Positions 1-8,574 of a stretch of DNA of 64,000 nucleotides are shown here, piece after piece. Source of the stretch: Saprospiraceae bacterium. Its GTDB lineage: Bacteria > Bacteroidota > Bacteroidia > Chitinophagales > Saprospiraceae. The translations under genes and the position numbers were made by a program. Location of the stretch: contig JADKGL010000003.1 of assembly GCA_016722295.1 (NCBI GenBank), positions 124,001-188,000 on the forward strand, read 5' to 3'. Every line of letters begins with the position of its first letter. The first letter of the stretch is position 1. The notes under the pieces were generated by a model. It was given only the letters and a program-made list of their open reading frames with translations. It was not told where the DNA came from and did not search any database.

Positions 1-1
1 A

Positions 2-736
2 ATTGAATTTCATTATATTGAGGTAACTGTAGGCATTGAAGAAAAAAAGATTTCAAAATGGATTAATCACGTCGTTCAACAGCATCAAAAGGATCCAAAT
101 GAGTTAAACATTATTTTTTGTAATGATGAATACCTACTTGAAATTAATAAACAATATTTAAATCACGATTATTATACCGACATTATTACTTTTCCCCATA
201 GTGAGGAAGAAGTATATGGTGATTTATATATTAGTATAGATCGAGTACGCGAGAATGCAAAAAATTTAAGCATAGACCAAGAACTTGAAATCCTTCGTGT
301 GATCATTCATGGAGTATTACATTTGTTAGGATTTAAAGATAAAACAAAAAAGGAAATTGAAGTCATAAGAAAAAAAGAAGATGAGGCAATTTCTCTTTAC
401 AAAAAAGAGTTTTTGTTAGAGCATCATTATTATGATCAAGTATATGAAATCGTATCAATGATTCCTAAAGGAAAAGTTACAAACTATGGTGCTATTTCAG
501 ATTTTTTAGCCTTAGGTTCAGCTCGAATGGTTGGATATGCATTGAACCAATTGAAAGGACATCACCGAGATCATATTCCAGCGCATCGCGTAGTAAATGC
601 AAAGGGAGAATTGTCTGGGAAAAATTATTTTGGTGGCAATATTATGCAAGAGCTATTAGAGGCAGAGGGCATTTTGATTGAAAAAGATAAAATTATTAAT
701 TTCGATCAACATTTTTGGAATCCGAAGTTTATGTAA
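2..736 (+). CDS. ybeY: YbeY endoribonuclease fused to alkyltransferase-like (ATL/MGMT) domain, 5' partial
   Basis: The reading frame is open from the first bases and has no start codon in the window, so the gene begins upstream. The first ~125 visible residues are YbeY, a metal-dependent endoribonuclease of 16S rRNA maturation: a GDLYISIDRV strand is followed by the HGVLHLLGFKD motif (near base 307). The third ligand position is Asp, not His, as I recall for Bacteroidota members. The frame then runs without a stop into about 95 residues of the MGMT DNA-binding domain (VYEIVSMIPKGKVTNYG, ARMVGYAL, PAHRVVN). The alkyl-acceptor Cys of PCHR is Ala here, so this half resembles alkyltransferase-like proteins, which bind alkylated bases without repairing them. 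The two families are normally separate genes. Confidence 0.88.
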   Translation: MEFHYIEVTVGIEEKKISKWINHVVQQHQKDPNELNIIFCNDEYLLEINKQYLNHDYYTDIITFPHSEEEVYGDLYISIDRVRENAKNLSIDQELEILRVIIHGVLHLLGFKDKTKKEIEVIRKKEDEAISLYKKEFLLEHHYYDQVYEIVSMIPKGKVTNYGAISDFLALGSARMVGYALNQLKGHHRDHIPAHRVVNAKGELSGKNYFGGNIMQELLEAEGILIEKDKIINFDQHFWNPKFM

Positions 737-738
737 TT

Positions 739-1161
739 ATGACTAAACTAAGATTTTTATTTATAATTGTACTTCTTCCCTATTTTGGTTTTGCACAGAA
801 TTCAATTCTTGGTGTTTGGCAAACGATTGATGATGAGTCAGGGGAGGCAAAATCACATGTTGAGATTTATGAGAAAAATGGAAAAATTTATGGAAAAGTA
901 ATAAAACTTCTCCCCGCAGCAACTGTAAAAATTTGCAACAATTGTCCTGGAGAAAAGAATGGAAAATCTCTTATTGGAATGGATATTTTATGGGAGTTGC
1001 GTCCCTACAAGAATTATTGGTCATATGGTCAAATCATTGATCCAAAGAATGGTAAAATTTATTCAGGTAGCGTTTGGTTGGAGGGTGATCAATTAAAATT
1101 ACGCGGCTACATTGGAATTTCATTGATAGGTCGAACCCAAATTTGGCATCGTGTAAAATAA
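739..1161 (+). CDS. Secreted DUF2147 family protein
   Basis: This is a 140-residue exported protein. The ATG at 739 is chosen over the upstream TTG at 715 because it opens directly into a signal peptide (MTKLRFLFIIVLLPYFGFAQ) and sits 2 nt after the ybeY stop. The mature part has the DUF2147 pattern: GVWQTIDDESGEAKSHVEIY, then a CNNCPG loop, GMDILWEL, and GKIYSG near the C-terminus. DUF2147 proteins are small beta-rich envelope proteins of unknown biochemical function. The close spacing suggests cotranscription with the fusion gene, although the roles look unrelated. Confidence 0.8.
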   Translation: MTKLRFLFIIVLLPYFGFAQNSILGVWQTIDDESGEAKSHVEIYEKNGKIYGKVIKLLPAATVKICNNCPGEKNGKSLIGMDILWELRPYKNYWSYGQIIDPKNGKIYSGSVWLEGDQLKLRGYIGISLIGRTQIWHRVK

Positions 1162-1194
1162 AGATACTATTGTAATTTCAAATTTTGACTTTAC

Positions 1195-2637
1195 TTATTG
1201 TTTAATAAATTTTTGGAGATAGGTTTGATTGTCTGACTCACATTGTAAATAATATATTCCAGATTTTAATTTTGAAATAGACAGATGATTGGATTGTTGA
1301 TTTGCGTTCTGGTATATAATTTTGCCTTGCAAATCTGTTATTTTGACATAGTTTAATTTTTCAGGACCATTTATATTTATTTCATCATTAGCTGGACTAG
1401 GAAAAATTACGAATTTGGATGACGCGTTAGTTTTTAAAACATCTGTAGTCGTTTGAATTTCTCCTATACGATATTTTACAGTTCTACTTGCAAAATCTTC
1501 CCAAACAACAAAAATTTTATTTTGAGTGAGTGCAACATCTGCATTATCAATATTTAACAGTGCTACAGTATCATAAGTTGATGGAAATCCTTCCTCTATA
1601 TTTCTGGTATATAACAATGGCAGCTGTAGTTTATTGGAAACATCTTGTTTCCACACAATTGCAGCAGATTTTCCGTATTTTGCAATTCTTGGAAAGTTTT
1701 GATTATTCAAGCCAACAAAATAAGACAATAGAGATGAAGTTTTGATGTGTTTAGCTTCACTAAGAGTTGTTTTGCTTAAATATGCTAAGGTGCGTCCACC
1801 TGAACCGCTCATGAATACACTATAAACAGTATCATTGACAATGATTGCATCTGGACCACTCGAAGGACAAGAGGAGATGTTCCACCTTAAATTATCTACA
1901 TTACATGCGTTTGAAAAGGTTTTCCCACTATTGTAAGAAACTGACATCCAACTGTCGCGAATATTTTTATTATTATCTCGATATAACAACACACAATTCT
2001 CTTTTTCTGAAATTAAAACTCCAGGACAACAATCACAAACTTCTTCGGAACCAAACCAATTACTTGCTTTTATATCTTGAAGGAAAGTAAGTCCAAAATC
2101 AGTTGATTTCGATACTACCCAGCGCGAATCTTTAAAGCTACTATTGAATTTCATAAAAGCTACTATTGCACTTCCGTATTGATCTGTAGATACGGTAGGA
2201 AATCGAGACAAACTATCAGCTATTTTGTCTATTCGAATCAAAGTAGAAAATGATTTTCCACCATCAAAGGAACTTGTTAAAAAAATACCAGAATTTGAAT
2301 TGTTTTCTGGTGTTTGTTTCATGACAATATATATTGTATCACCATGTGAGGCGATGTCGGGTCCCATCCATGAAGCTGTGGCTACAGTTATATTTTGATT
2401 TAATTTTGTTGGAACTGCAAATTTATTTCCATCCCAATATGAACTATGTAATGATGCATCACTATCTCTACCCCACACCACAACAGGCGATTCATCTCCA
2501 TTTAGTACAATACGTGGGTGGTTATTTCCAAAACTACTAGCTGCTAAATCTTTAGTAGCATTCCATTTTATTTGCGATTGTGAAGTTAATGTGCAGCTAA
2601 TCATAACTAATAGAAAAGTATGAGATATATTCATCAT
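1195..2637 (-). CDS. Secreted sialidase-like beta-propeller protein with T9SS type A sorting domain
   Basis: The 480-residue product starts at the ATG at 2637 (MMNISHTFLLVMIS), which begins the signal peptide; an upstream in-frame TTG at 2658 adds seven charged residues and is less likely. Three Asp-box-like motifs (SFDGGKSF, STDFGLTF, SYNSGKTF) mark a BNR/sialidase-type propeller. A CDCCPG cluster lies near residues 201-206. The last ~75 residues form a T9SS sorting domain (VIFPSPANDEINI, then GKIIYQ and SGIYYLQ). It should be exported by the Sec system and then the T9SS to the surface or medium. No sialidase catalytic arginine triad can be assigned by eye, so enzymatic function is open. Confidence 0.75.
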   Translation of the reverse strand: MMNISHTFLLVMISCTLTSQSQIKWNATKDLAASSFGNNHPRIVLNGDESPVVVWGRDSDASLHSSYWDGNKFAVPTKLNQNITVATASWMGPDIASHGDTIYIVMKQTPENNSNSGIFLTSSFDGGKSFSTLIRIDKIADSLSRFPTVSTDQYGSAIVAFMKFNSSFKDSRWVVSKSTDFGLTFLQDIKASNWFGSEEVCDCCPGVLISEKENCVLLYRDNNKNIRDSWMSVSYNSGKTFSNACNVDNLRWNISSCPSSGPDAIIVNDTVYSVFMSGSGGRTLAYLSKTTLSEAKHIKTSSLLSYFVGLNNQNFPRIAKYGKSAAIVWKQDVSNKLQLPLLYTRNIEEGFPSTYDTVALLNIDNADVALTQNKIFVVWEDFASRTVKYRIGEIQTTTDVLKTNASSKFVIFPSPANDEININGPEKLNYVKITDLQGKIIYQNANQQSNHLSISKLKSGIYYLQCESDNQTYLQKFIKQ

Positions 2638-2655
2638 GAATTTCTTTAATTTAAA

Positions 2656-2663
2656 CAAATGTA
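2656..2663 (-). promoter_or_regulatory. -7 promoter box (TACATTTG)
   Basis: TACATTTG on the minus strand matches the Bacteroidota consensus TAnnTTTG and lies 18 nt before the ATG at 2637. No clear -33 TTTG was found. Confidence 0.45.
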
Positions 2664-2728
2664 AGCATTTCTACGGTAAAGTGAAAAATTGAATTTTATT
2701 TTACCAGTTAACACTTAGATTTTTTTTG

Positions 2729-4117
2729 TTATACTTTGATTGATTTCCAACGTCCTTTTATAAAATAGAAATAAGCTATAATTGCAATCAAAGATTCTGC
2801 AATGGGAATCGCAATAAAAGCGCCAACATAAGATAAACTTGTGTAATTAATTAAAATATAAGCTAGTGGAATTTGAAAAAACCAAAAACCAATGAGGTTT
2901 ATCCATGTTGGTGTTTTAGTATCTCCAGCACCATTTAAAGCTTGAAGGATCACCATTCCTATGCCATAAAAAATATATCCAGTTCCAATACTTCGAAGTG
3001 CTAAGACACCGGGTTGAATTACATTGGGATCATTGCTAAAAAATGAAATAATTGGATATGATAAAAAGATAAAGATTAAGGTAACAAAAGCCATAAAGAT
3101 GATATTGTACTTCATTGTAAGAAGTACACTTTTTTCTGCTCGTTCGATTAATCCTGCACCCATGTTTTGGCCGATAAGAGTTGCAGCGGCATTACTTAAA
3201 CCCCAAGCGGGAAGGATAAAGAAAACAACATTTCTTATTGCAATTTGATAACCAGCTGAGATATCTGTTCCGCCTGATTCAGAAATGAATTTTGCCAATA
3301 TAATCCATGATCCTGATGCGATTATAAATTGAAAAGTTGCAGGCCAAGCTAAAGCTGCTATTTTTTGTATTGTATCCCATTGTGGCAAAAAATCTTTCAT
3401 TTGTAATCGAATTAATCCTTTTCCGAAAAATAAATGATATAATTGATAGCAAACTCCAGAAGCTCTGCCAATGGTTGTAGCAATAGCTGCTCCTTTTAAT
3501 CCAAATCCATTCCAACTTCCTATGCCATAAATAAAAATTGGTACAAGCAAAATATTAATTAAACTGGCAAGCCAAAGACTTCGCATGGCAATTGCTGCAT
3601 TGCCAGCTCCTCGAAATATTCCATTGATTAAAAACAAGAAAACAATACCCAAATTGCCGATAAACATAATTTGAGTAAAGACTGACCCTTCACGGATTAC
3701 TGCTTCAGAGCCACCCATAAATCGTAAGATGTCGGATGCATAAAAATATCCAAAGAAGCTTATAAAAAGAGAGACAAAAAAACCAAAAATCATGGATTGT
3801 GCAGCTGCAGTTCCAGCTTCACCAGGATTTTTTTCACCAACTCTTCTCGCAATTATTGCGGCAGCAGCTGTACTAAGTCCTATAGAAACGCTATAAACTA
3901 AGGTCATTACAGATTCAGTAAATCCGACTACTGCAATCGCATTAGACCCCAATTTGCCTACAAAAAAAATATCAACAAGTGCAAATACTCCTTCAAGGCT
4001 TAGTTCCAAAATCATAGGTATGGCCAATAAAAAAATCGCTTTGTTTATTGAACCTGTAGTATAATCATAGCTTTCACCTTGTATTGCCTCTTTGAGTAAA
4101 CTCCAATATTTTTTCAA
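2729..4117 (-). CDS. MATE family multidrug/Na+ efflux transporter
   Basis: This 462-residue polytopic inner-membrane protein has the two MatE halves (about residues 25-185 and 245-405). Recognisable segments are the first-helix ILELSLEGVFALVDIFFVG stretch and the paired GRASG and NAAATLIGQN loops. MATE pumps export cationic drugs or metabolites using Na+ or H+ gradients; the substrate cannot be told from sequence. The start is a TTG at 4117, because the N-terminal MKKYWSLLKEAIQG precedes the first helix as in relatives, a stop lies just upstream and no ATG occurs before residue ~36. A TACCTTTG box 18 nt upstream supports this start. Confidence 0.9.
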   Translation of the reverse strand: MKKYWSLLKEAIQGESYDYTTGSINKAIFLLAIPMILELSLEGVFALVDIFFVGKLGSNAIAVVGFTESVMTLVYSVSIGLSTAAAAIIARRVGEKNPGEAGTAAAQSMIFGFFVSLFISFFGYFYASDILRFMGGSEAVIREGSVFTQIMFIGNLGIVFLFLINGIFRGAGNAAIAMRSLWLASLINILLVPIFIYGIGSWNGFGLKGAAIATTIGRASGVCYQLYHLFFGKGLIRLQMKDFLPQWDTIQKIAALAWPATFQFIIASGSWIILAKFISESGGTDISAGYQIAIRNVVFFILPAWGLSNAAATLIGQNMGAGLIERAEKSVLLTMKYNIIFMAFVTLIFIFLSYPIISFFSNDPNVIQPGVLALRSIGTGYIFYGIGMVILQALNGAGDTKTPTWINLIGFWFFQIPLAYILINYTSLSYVGAFIAIPIAESLIAIIAYFYFIKGRWKSIKV

Positions 4118-4135
4118 AACTTATAAATTCAAAAT

Positions 4136-4143
4136 CAAAGGTA
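4136..4143 (-). promoter_or_regulatory. -7 promoter box (TACCTTTG) of the MATE gene
   Basis: A perfect TAnnTTTG match on the minus strand ends 18 nt before the TTG start at 4117. It places transcription initiation just upstream of that codon and so helps decide the unusual start. Confidence 0.5.
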
Positions 4144-4309
4144 GTCAATCCAATACATATCTCGAATTACTACAGTAAAGTATTAATTAATTATTCACTA
4201 TCACTATCTAATATATAATATTTAAATAAAATTTGAAAATATAGTCCGTAAATATGATCTTTATGCAACTTTTGTGGTTCGAAGGTACCTTATAAGAATA
4301 AATTTAAAG

Positions 4310-4699
4310 ATGACAATGTATAGAATATTTATTTACTTTTACTTGCTTACTTTTTTTGCTTGTTCAAAAGAAGCTGGGTCAGGAGGTTTTGCCGAAATTA
4401 GTGGAAGAGTTTATGCTTATAATTTGAATTCTACTGGCGGTATTGCAGATTCCTCATATATTGGGGACGAACGAATTTTTATTTCATATGGTGATCATAC
4501 AATCATTGATGATGAAGCAAGAACATCTTATGATGGTTCTTATCGATTTAATAATTTAAACAAAGGAGACTATACTGTTTTTATTTTTTCGTATTGTGGA
4601 AAATGTCCATTAAATCAAGAAGTAATTATAAAAAAAGTAACCATTACGGAGAAGAAGCAAGATGTAAAACTTGATGATTTTAAAATATTTATCAATTAA
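4310..4699 (+). CDS. Lipoprotein with carboxypeptidase-regulatory-like beta domain
   Basis: This is a lipoprotein of about 129 residues. The ATG at 4310 (MTMYRIFIYFYLLTFFACSKE) gives a short signal peptide with the lipobox FFAC; the ATG at 4316 is equally possible, and the longer GTG at 4274 is not needed. The mature part (SGRVYAYN, ISYGDH, TSYDGSYRFNNLNKGDYTVFIFSYC) looks like a small Ig-like, CarboxypepD_reg-type sandwich. It lies 2 nt upstream of the DUF4956 gene, so the three genes to 6088 probably form one operon. A specific function is not recognisable. Confidence 0.7.
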   Translation: MTMYRIFIYFYLLTFFACSKEAGSGGFAEISGRVYAYNLNSTGGIADSSYIGDERIFISYGDHTIIDDEARTSYDGSYRFNNLNKGDYTVFIFSYCGKCPLNQEVIIKKVTITEKKQDVKLDDFKIFIN

Positions 4700-4701
4700 A
4701 T

Positions 4702-5382
4702 ATGGATAGTACAGCAGTGATCGATTCAATATTAAATAGTTCTCAATATTTTAATTTTACACCAGGAAATTTACAAGATTTTATCTTTCGTTTTATTTTA
4801 AATATCGTTTCTGTAATTATTCTTGTGCGATTTATATATTATCCTAGACATCGCAATAAAGATTATGTTTTTACTTATTTCGTATTCAACTGTCTCATCT
4901 TTTTAGTTTGTTATTTATTGAATAATGCAAAGATGATGTTTGGAGTTGCCTTTGGATTATTTGCCATATTTTCAATATTAAGGTATCGCACAGTGAGTAT
5001 TCCTATACGTGAAATGGGTTATTTTTTTACTTGTGTTACTTTAGGAATCATAAATTCTATGACGAATTACCAAGAGCATTTCTATGAGATTTTGTTTTCA
5101 AATATTATTGCCATTTTACTTATTATTATTTTAGATAAATTCTTTTCTGTTGAGCGGGAGAATTTTCAAATTATGGTATATGATAAATTGGAATTAATCA
5201 AACCTGAAAACAAAACCTTACTCATTGAAGATATTAGAAACAGAACAGGACTTCCAGTGATTAATACAAAGATAGAACGCATCGATCTTTCCAAGAATCT
5301 TTGTAGACTTAAAGTCTATTTTAGTATTGACAGCAAGGAGATTGATTCTCTCGAAAGTACGCAAGATGATGATGATGATTAA
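4702..5382 (+). CDS. DUF4956 family membrane protein
   Basis: This 226-residue inner-membrane protein has about four hydrophobic segments in its first 150 residues, with the DUF4956 signature GVAFGLFAIFSILRYRT followed by PIREMGYFF and a soluble C-terminal domain. As I recall, in other bacteria DUF4956 genes often neighbour VTC-type polyphosphate polymerase or CotH genes; no such partner is visible here, but a PPK2 lies at 61.4 kb. The C-terminus is five aspartates encoded by a (GAT)5 tract, and the next gene starts inside that tract in another frame. Confidence 0.82.
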   Translation: MDSTAVIDSILNSSQYFNFTPGNLQDFIFRFILNIVSVIILVRFIYYPRHRNKDYVFTYFVFNCLIFLVCYLLNNAKMMFGVAFGLFAIFSILRYRTVSIPIREMGYFFTCVTLGIINSMTNYQEHFYEILFSNIIAILLIIILDKFFSVERENFQIMVYDKLELIKPENKTLLIEDIRNRTGLPVINTKIERIDLSKNLCRLKVYFSIDSKEIDSLESTQDDDDD

Positions 5383-6088
5383 TCGAGGAATTTTTGCATT
5401 GTATATTATCTTTCAGTCTTATCTTGCTATTGGGCAACAGATTGATGATCAACAATTATGGCTCAATATGAATCTCAAATCTGAGATTAATAATCGATGG
5501 AGCATTGTGATATCTCCAGAGATTCGATACGACAAAGGTATGCAAGGATTTAAAAATTTTAATTTTCAAATTGAGCCTACTTTTCGCATTATTAAAGATT
5601 TATTTGCTGATATTTCTTATCGCATTTATACAAATAGAACAACAGATGATTACAGAATTCAGATGGGTCTTACTTATAAGTCAAAATTTAATAACAACAT
5701 TAGATGGAATTCAAGATTGAGTTATTATTTTGATACAAAGACTTTTGATTCTGATTATTTTAATGAATATCCTGTAGAGCGTGTTTTGCGAATTCGAAAT
5801 TCAGTTTCAAAGCAAATAAAAAAATTCAGTTTCGCTGCTATTTCTGATTTGAGATTTAGGATAAATGCAAATAACGCGGAAAATTTTAACACCAACAGAT
5901 ATGGTATAACTTTTGAATATGAATTCCACAAAGGACATTCTTTTCAGTTGAGTAATTTAATCAATACAAAATATAGCAAAACTTCAAAAACTGACTATAT
6001 CCTAAGTTTAAACTATAGTTATGAATTTAAATTAAGAAAACTTCTTAAGACTATTAAAAAAAAGAGTAGGCAAATGAAGATTTCCTAA
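5366..6088 (+). CDS. DUF2490 family outer-membrane beta-barrel protein
   Basis: The start is one of four consecutive ATG codons at 5366-5377 (MMMMINRGIFALYIIF), which open a signal peptide ending near AIGQQ. The upstream extension from 5327 only reads the neighbour's codons in another frame. The mature ~220 residues are alternating amphipathic strands ending in an aromatic-rich pattern (LWLNMNLKSEIN, SPEIRYDKG, YRIYTNRTTDDYRIQMGLTY), typical of DUF2490. It overlaps the DUF4956 gene by up to 17 nt, so translation is likely coupled. The pairing of an inner-membrane DUF4956 with an outer-membrane DUF2490 suggests a joint envelope role, which is inference. Confidence 0.78.
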   Translation: MMMMINRGIFALYIIFQSYLAIGQQIDDQQLWLNMNLKSEINNRWSIVISPEIRYDKGMQGFKNFNFQIEPTFRIIKDLFADISYRIYTNRTTDDYRIQMGLTYKSKFNNNIRWNSRLSYYFDTKTFDSDYFNEYPVERVLRIRNSVSKQIKKFSFAAISDLRFRINANNAENFNTNRYGITFEYEFHKGHSFQLSNLINTKYSKTSKTDYILSLNYSYEFKLRKLLKTIKKKSRQMKIS

Positions 6089-6098
6089 ATTTTTTATA

Positions 6099-6130
6099 GG
6101 ATGTAACGAAAATATTCGATATTTACATCC
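6099..6130 (+). terminator. Possible hairpin terminator after the DUF2490 gene
   Basis: GGATGTAA (6099-6106) pairs perfectly with TTACATCC (6123-6130) across a 16-nt loop containing a smaller CGAA/TTCG pairing. It lies between the DUF2490 stop and the M1 peptidase start. The following bases are only moderately T-rich, so this is a weak call. Confidence 0.35.
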
Positions 6131-6144
6131 TTAATTTAGGAATC

Positions 6145-8571
6145 ATGAAGTTTAGATTGTCTTTTCTATTTGTACTATTATTTTGTTCTCTCATTCGTTT
6201 GTTTTCTCAGCCCGATCAACATATTGGATGTCATCATGCGACGTTGGCTCAGCATACAAAGGCCCCCAGCATTGATGATCTACTTTTAATGGAGAATTCA
6301 AATCGAAGAAGTGATTCTATTGATATATTGAATTATTCAATAAATTTGGATATTTCTGATTATGTTGGGAAAAAAATAAATGGATTTACTGAGATTACTT
6401 TCAAAACTCGTTTGCCGAATATCGAATCAATTAGCTTAGATCTAAGAGAGTTAAATATTAGTGCGATTATTTATAAGAATGAAAACATTACATTTGATTA
6501 TGATGGAGAATTGATTCGAATTCCATTTAAAGAAATGTTGCCAATAAATCACACAGCAAAAATTGTAGTTTATTATAACGGTGTACCAAGTCGAGATCCT
6601 GTTTGGGGTGGATTTTATTTTGAAAATGACTATATTTATAATTTGGGTATTGGGCTTTCTTCTACACCACCTAATTTTGGCAAAGTTTGGTTTCCGTGTT
6701 TTGACAATTTTGTAGAGAGGAGCACATATGACTATATTATAACTACGAATCCAAGTATGAAGGCGTATTGTGTTGGTAGTTTTATTAGTGAAGAAATATT
6801 GGCAAATGGTAAAATAAAGAAACATTATTCTATGTTAGACCAAATACCAACTTACCTTTCAAATATTGCTGCAGCAAATTATGCTGTTTCAAAATATACA
6901 CATCAAGGTAAATATGGACCTATACCAGTAGAGTATATTGCAAAACCTGCAAATATAGCTCAAATGGGTACGCAATTTGCAAACATGCCAAAGGCAATTG
7001 ATGCATTGGAATTTTGGTTTGGTAGATATAGATTCGAACGAGTGGGGTATGTTGCTACTACAGTTGGTGCCATGGAGCATCCGACGAATACTGCGTTTCC
7101 GATAAGTAGTATTACACAGGGTCAACAAAGTTCTGTGGAACAAACGATGGCACATGAGTTAGGTCATCATTGGTGGGGTGATCTAACGACATTGGATGAT
7201 GCTAGAGATATGTGGATCAAAGAGGGCACCGCAGAATATAGTAGTCATTTATTTCAAGAATATACATATGGTAAAGAACATTTTATCCGAGCTATAAAAG
7301 GAAATTTAAGCGATATTATTAAAAATGCGCATCGAAGTGATGGTGATTTTTTACCATTGTCACCAATGCCTTATGAACATACATATGGTACTCATACTTA
7401 TCGGAAAGGCGCCGCAATGATTCATAATATGAGAACTTATATGGGTGACACCATTTTCAGAAAAGCATCGCATACAGTATTTGATAGTTTGACAGGCAAG
7501 TCGATGAATGCATATGAATTTAGAGATTTTCTCAATAAAAATTCTGGTGTAGACATGACTGATTATTTTAATGATTTTATTTTCAATCCTGGTTATTTGG
7601 GTGTATATATCGATTCTTTTTTTGTAGATGACCAAAATGTTTTAACCGTTTATTTACATCAAAAATCTTATCGTGCAAATCATTTGGGCAATAACATTCC
7701 TATTTTATTAACTGCCTACAATGAGCAATGGAAAAGAATTGAAAATCAGGTCAGAGTTTCAGGTGAAAACACAAAAATTTCGTGGATTTTGCCCACAGGT
7801 TTTGATCCAAAAATGATTTTGATAAATGAAAGGCAAAACCTAAATTTAGCGGCAATTCAAAGCAATACTGTCTTAACTAAATCCGGAGCTGCTAATTTTG
7901 GATTAATTGATATGACATCGTTGAATGTTTCGTCGCTTACTGATTCTATACTGATCAATATAGCACATCATTATGTGGGGCCTTCAGGTACAGAACATCG
8001 TGCAACAAATTTAGAGAAAATATCAAACACTCATTTTTGGCAAGTCAATGCGATTTCTCAAGGTGTTTTTCAATTATCGACTATTTTGGAATACAATGGT
8101 GTGGATAAATTCAATTTGGATTTTGATTTGATTCCAGCAAAAGAGGATAGCTTGCTTTTGGTTTTTAGACCCGATTGGAAATCCCCTTGGGTGGAATATC
8201 CATTTTATAATAAATTAGGAACAAATTTGACAGACAAAAAAGGTTTATTGAGAGTAACAAAATTGTTGCCAGGTGAATACACCATGGCATATGGTGCACA
8301 TGTGTCAGTAGATAATGAAGATGTAGCAATAAATGAAATTAAAGTGCAACCAAATCCAGTATTAAACAAAGTTTTAATTACTGACAAAGATCAGCCAATT
8401 GATCGTATTTCAGTTTATTCTTTGCAAGGAAACTTATTGCTTCAAAATACTTCTTTACATTCGCATCAAGTAGAAATGGATCTTTCCAATTTACCACAAG
8501 GAATATACGAATTTATTTTAGAATACAAAAATGGTAAGGATCGTAAAGTTAAGCTCTTAGAAAAATTGTAA
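6145..8571 (+). CDS. Secreted M1 family aminopeptidase with T9SS sorting domain
   Basis: This 808-residue zinc metallopeptidase has a signal peptide (MKFRLSFLFVLLFCSL) and an N-terminal beta-saddle domain. Its catalytic gluzincin domain carries HELGH at residues 337-341 and the third zinc ligand Glu360 in WIKEGTAEY. The exopeptidase motif normally written GxMEN reads GAMEH (about residue 310), a variant known in some bacterial M1 enzymes. Tyr of HTYRKGA is the likely transition-state Tyr. The C-terminal ~75 residues (VQPNPVLNKVLI, then QGNLLLQN and QGIYEFILEY) form a T9SS type A sorting domain. It probably trims peptides outside the cell. The small barrel gene at 8575 follows after 3 nt. Confidence 0.9.
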   Translation: MKFRLSFLFVLLFCSLIRLFSQPDQHIGCHHATLAQHTKAPSIDDLLLMENSNRRSDSIDILNYSINLDISDYVGKKINGFTEITFKTRLPNIESISLDLRELNISAIIYKNENITFDYDGELIRIPFKEMLPINHTAKIVVYYNGVPSRDPVWGGFYFENDYIYNLGIGLSSTPPNFGKVWFPCFDNFVERSTYDYIITTNPSMKAYCVGSFISEEILANGKIKKHYSMLDQIPTYLSNIAAANYAVSKYTHQGKYGPIPVEYIAKPANIAQMGTQFANMPKAIDALEFWFGRYRFERVGYVATTVGAMEHPTNTAFPISSITQGQQSSVEQTMAHELGHHWWGDLTTLDDARDMWIKEGTAEYSSHLFQEYTYGKEHFIRAIKGNLSDIIKNAHRSDGDFLPLSPMPYEHTYGTHTYRKGAAMIHNMRTYMGDTIFRKASHTVFDSLTGKSMNAYEFRDFLNKNSGVDMTDYFNDFIFNPGYLGVYIDSFFVDDQNVLTVYLHQKSYRANHLGNNIPILLTAYNEQWKRIENQVRVSGENTKISWILPTGFDPKMILINERQNLNLAAIQSNTVLTKSGAANFGLIDMTSLNVSSLTDSILINIAHHYVGPSGTEHRATNLEKISNTHFWQVNAISQGVFQLSTILEYNGVDKFNLDFDLIPAKEDSLLLVFRPDWKSPWVEYPFYNKLGTNLTDKKGLLRVTKLLPGEYTMAYGAHVSVDNEDVAINEIKVQPNPVLNKVLITDKDQPIDRISVYSLQGNLLLQNTSLHSHQVEMDLSNLPQGIYEFILEYKNGKDRKVKLLEKL

Positions 8572-8574
8572 CAC

